Assembly: GCF_033723955.1 (NCBI RefSeq)
Contig: NZ_CP137555.1
Span: 2,100,001 to 2,164,000 of the forward strand
Reading direction: 5' to 3'
From: Microbulbifer pacificus
GTDB taxonomy: Bacteria; Pseudomonadota; Gammaproteobacteria; Pseudomonadales; Cellvibrionaceae
Length of the DNA: 64,000 nucleotides
This document shows positions 63,459 through 64,000 of the stretch, piece by piece (positions within the stretch are counted from its first letter, which is position 1; the number at the start of each line of letters is the position of its first letter). Made by a program: the position numbers and the translations under genes. The notes under the pieces were generated by a model that saw only the letters and a program-made list of their open reading frames with translations, searched no databases and was not told where the DNA came from.

Positions 63459-64000
63459 TCAGGCGGGACGTTTGGTTTCGCCGTAGAGTTCTTCCAGCAT
63501 GCTGTCGATGCGTGTGGCCAGCGCTTCCTGGGAATCATCCAGCAGGATCACATGGCCCATCTTGCGGCCGGGGCGCAGCTCCTTGCCGTAAGACCAGACA
63601 CCTTCGTTCTGCAGCGCCGGCTTTTTGTCCACGCCCAGCATGTTGATCATGACCGCCGGGCGCGCCGCTGCGGTATCACCCAGTTCCATGCCGAGGATGG
63701 CGCGTACGTGATTGGCAAACTGGCTGGTCTTGGCTCCAGCTAAAGTCCAGTGACCGCTGTTGTGCACCCGCGGTGCCAGCTCGTTGATCAGCAGGCCGTC
63801 GTCGCTAACGAAACACTCCATCGCCAGTACGCCCACGTAGTCCCAGGCATTCATCAGGGTGGCGAGATAAGTTTCGGCGGTGTGCTGCAGCTCTTCACTC
63901 ACGTGCGGCGCCGGTGCGGTGGAAACCAGCAGGGTGCCGTTGTAGTGGTCGTTTTCCGCCAGCGGGTAGGTCACGACTTTGCCGTCCGCGGTGCGCGCGC
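63459..64000 (-). CDS. purK: N5-carboxyaminoimidazole ribonucleotide synthase (partial, runs off the right edge)
   Basis: The C-terminal about 180 residues are present. The ATP-grasp active-site region MECFVSDDGLLINELAPRVHNSGHWTL (here broken up: MECFVSDDGLLINELAPRV, then HNSGHWT) is diagnostic for PurK, followed by NMLGV and the ending ILLDDSQEALATRIDSML. PurK makes N5-CAIR in purine synthesis. The frame remains open through base 64000 without a start. Confidence 0.95.
   Translation of the reverse strand, partial: ARTADGKVVTYPLAENDHYNGTLLVSTAPAPHVSEELQHTAETYLATLMNAWDYVGVLAMECFVSDDGLLINELAPRVHNSGHWTLAGAKTSQFANHVRAILGMELGDTAAARPAVMINMLGVDKKPALQNEGVWSYGKELRPGRKMGHVILLDDSQEALATRIDSMLEELYGETKRPA

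Overview
The window reads as chromosomal DNA of a GC-rich gammaproteobacterium. Gene content and order recall the origin-proximal region of pseudomonads: polA, a small-RNA locus, engB, cytochrome c4, dsbA, znu genes, a cox operon, prlC and yrdA. Together with many marine-type exported proteins this points to the Cellvibrionales (for example Microbulbifer-like) or a near relative; that is inference, because no rRNA or marker search was possible. I see no prophage, insertion sequence, CRISPR array, rRNA or tRNA. Both ends cut genes: a serine beta-lactamase-like gene at the left and purK at the right.

Layout. 1-3.9 kb: a membrane-tailed beta-lactamase-like gene divergent from a CadC-like transmembrane regulator with a TolB-like propeller. 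3.9-6.6 kb: a tyrosine-catabolism operon (hpd, VOC protein, fumarylacetoacetate hydrolase) behind a 41-bp palindrome. 6.9-10.4 kb: an envelope-stress type operon (ribbon-helix-helix-like protein, PspA, YqiJ, flotillin YqiK). 10.9-23.3 kb: nine co-directional genes, tldD-tldE-tldD, DUF4159, MoxR ATPase, DUF58, BatA-like, DUF4175-like and a last membrane protein. 23.5-28.2 kb: fpr with a FinR-like regulator, then a divergent RimK-like ligase and GNAT/C39 peptidase fusion. 28.2-35.4 kb: an exported M28 peptidase, several exported or membrane proteins of unknown role, an FTR1-like cytochrome lacking the permease, and dsbA. 35.5-43.8 kb: cytochrome c4, engB, a 0.7-kb gap with two candidate small RNAs, polA, and znuA divergent from znuCB. 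43.8-53.7 kb: a CPBP protease and a complete caa3/aa3 cytochrome oxidase cluster with its assembly factors. 54-64 kb: a MATE exporter, small unknowns, YheV, prlC, yrdA, an M20 hydrolase with an amidinotransferase-family enzyme, and purK.

The most unusual block is 10.9-23.3 kb. Two TldD paralogues carry twin-arginine signals and flank a TldE that has none, and the DUF4159 protein starts with a near-Tat signal. The set is followed by a MoxR/DUF58/BatA membrane module with a histidine-rich segment. I read this as a possible envelope-located TldD/TldE protease or peptide-maturation system. Other non-routine signals are two intergenic nested palindromes (28201-28392 and 61701-61812) that share architecture but not stem sequence, a probable ErsA/Spot 42-position small RNA with an AlgU-like promoter at 37.6 kb, and a second, longer hairpin-rich candidate RNA beside it.
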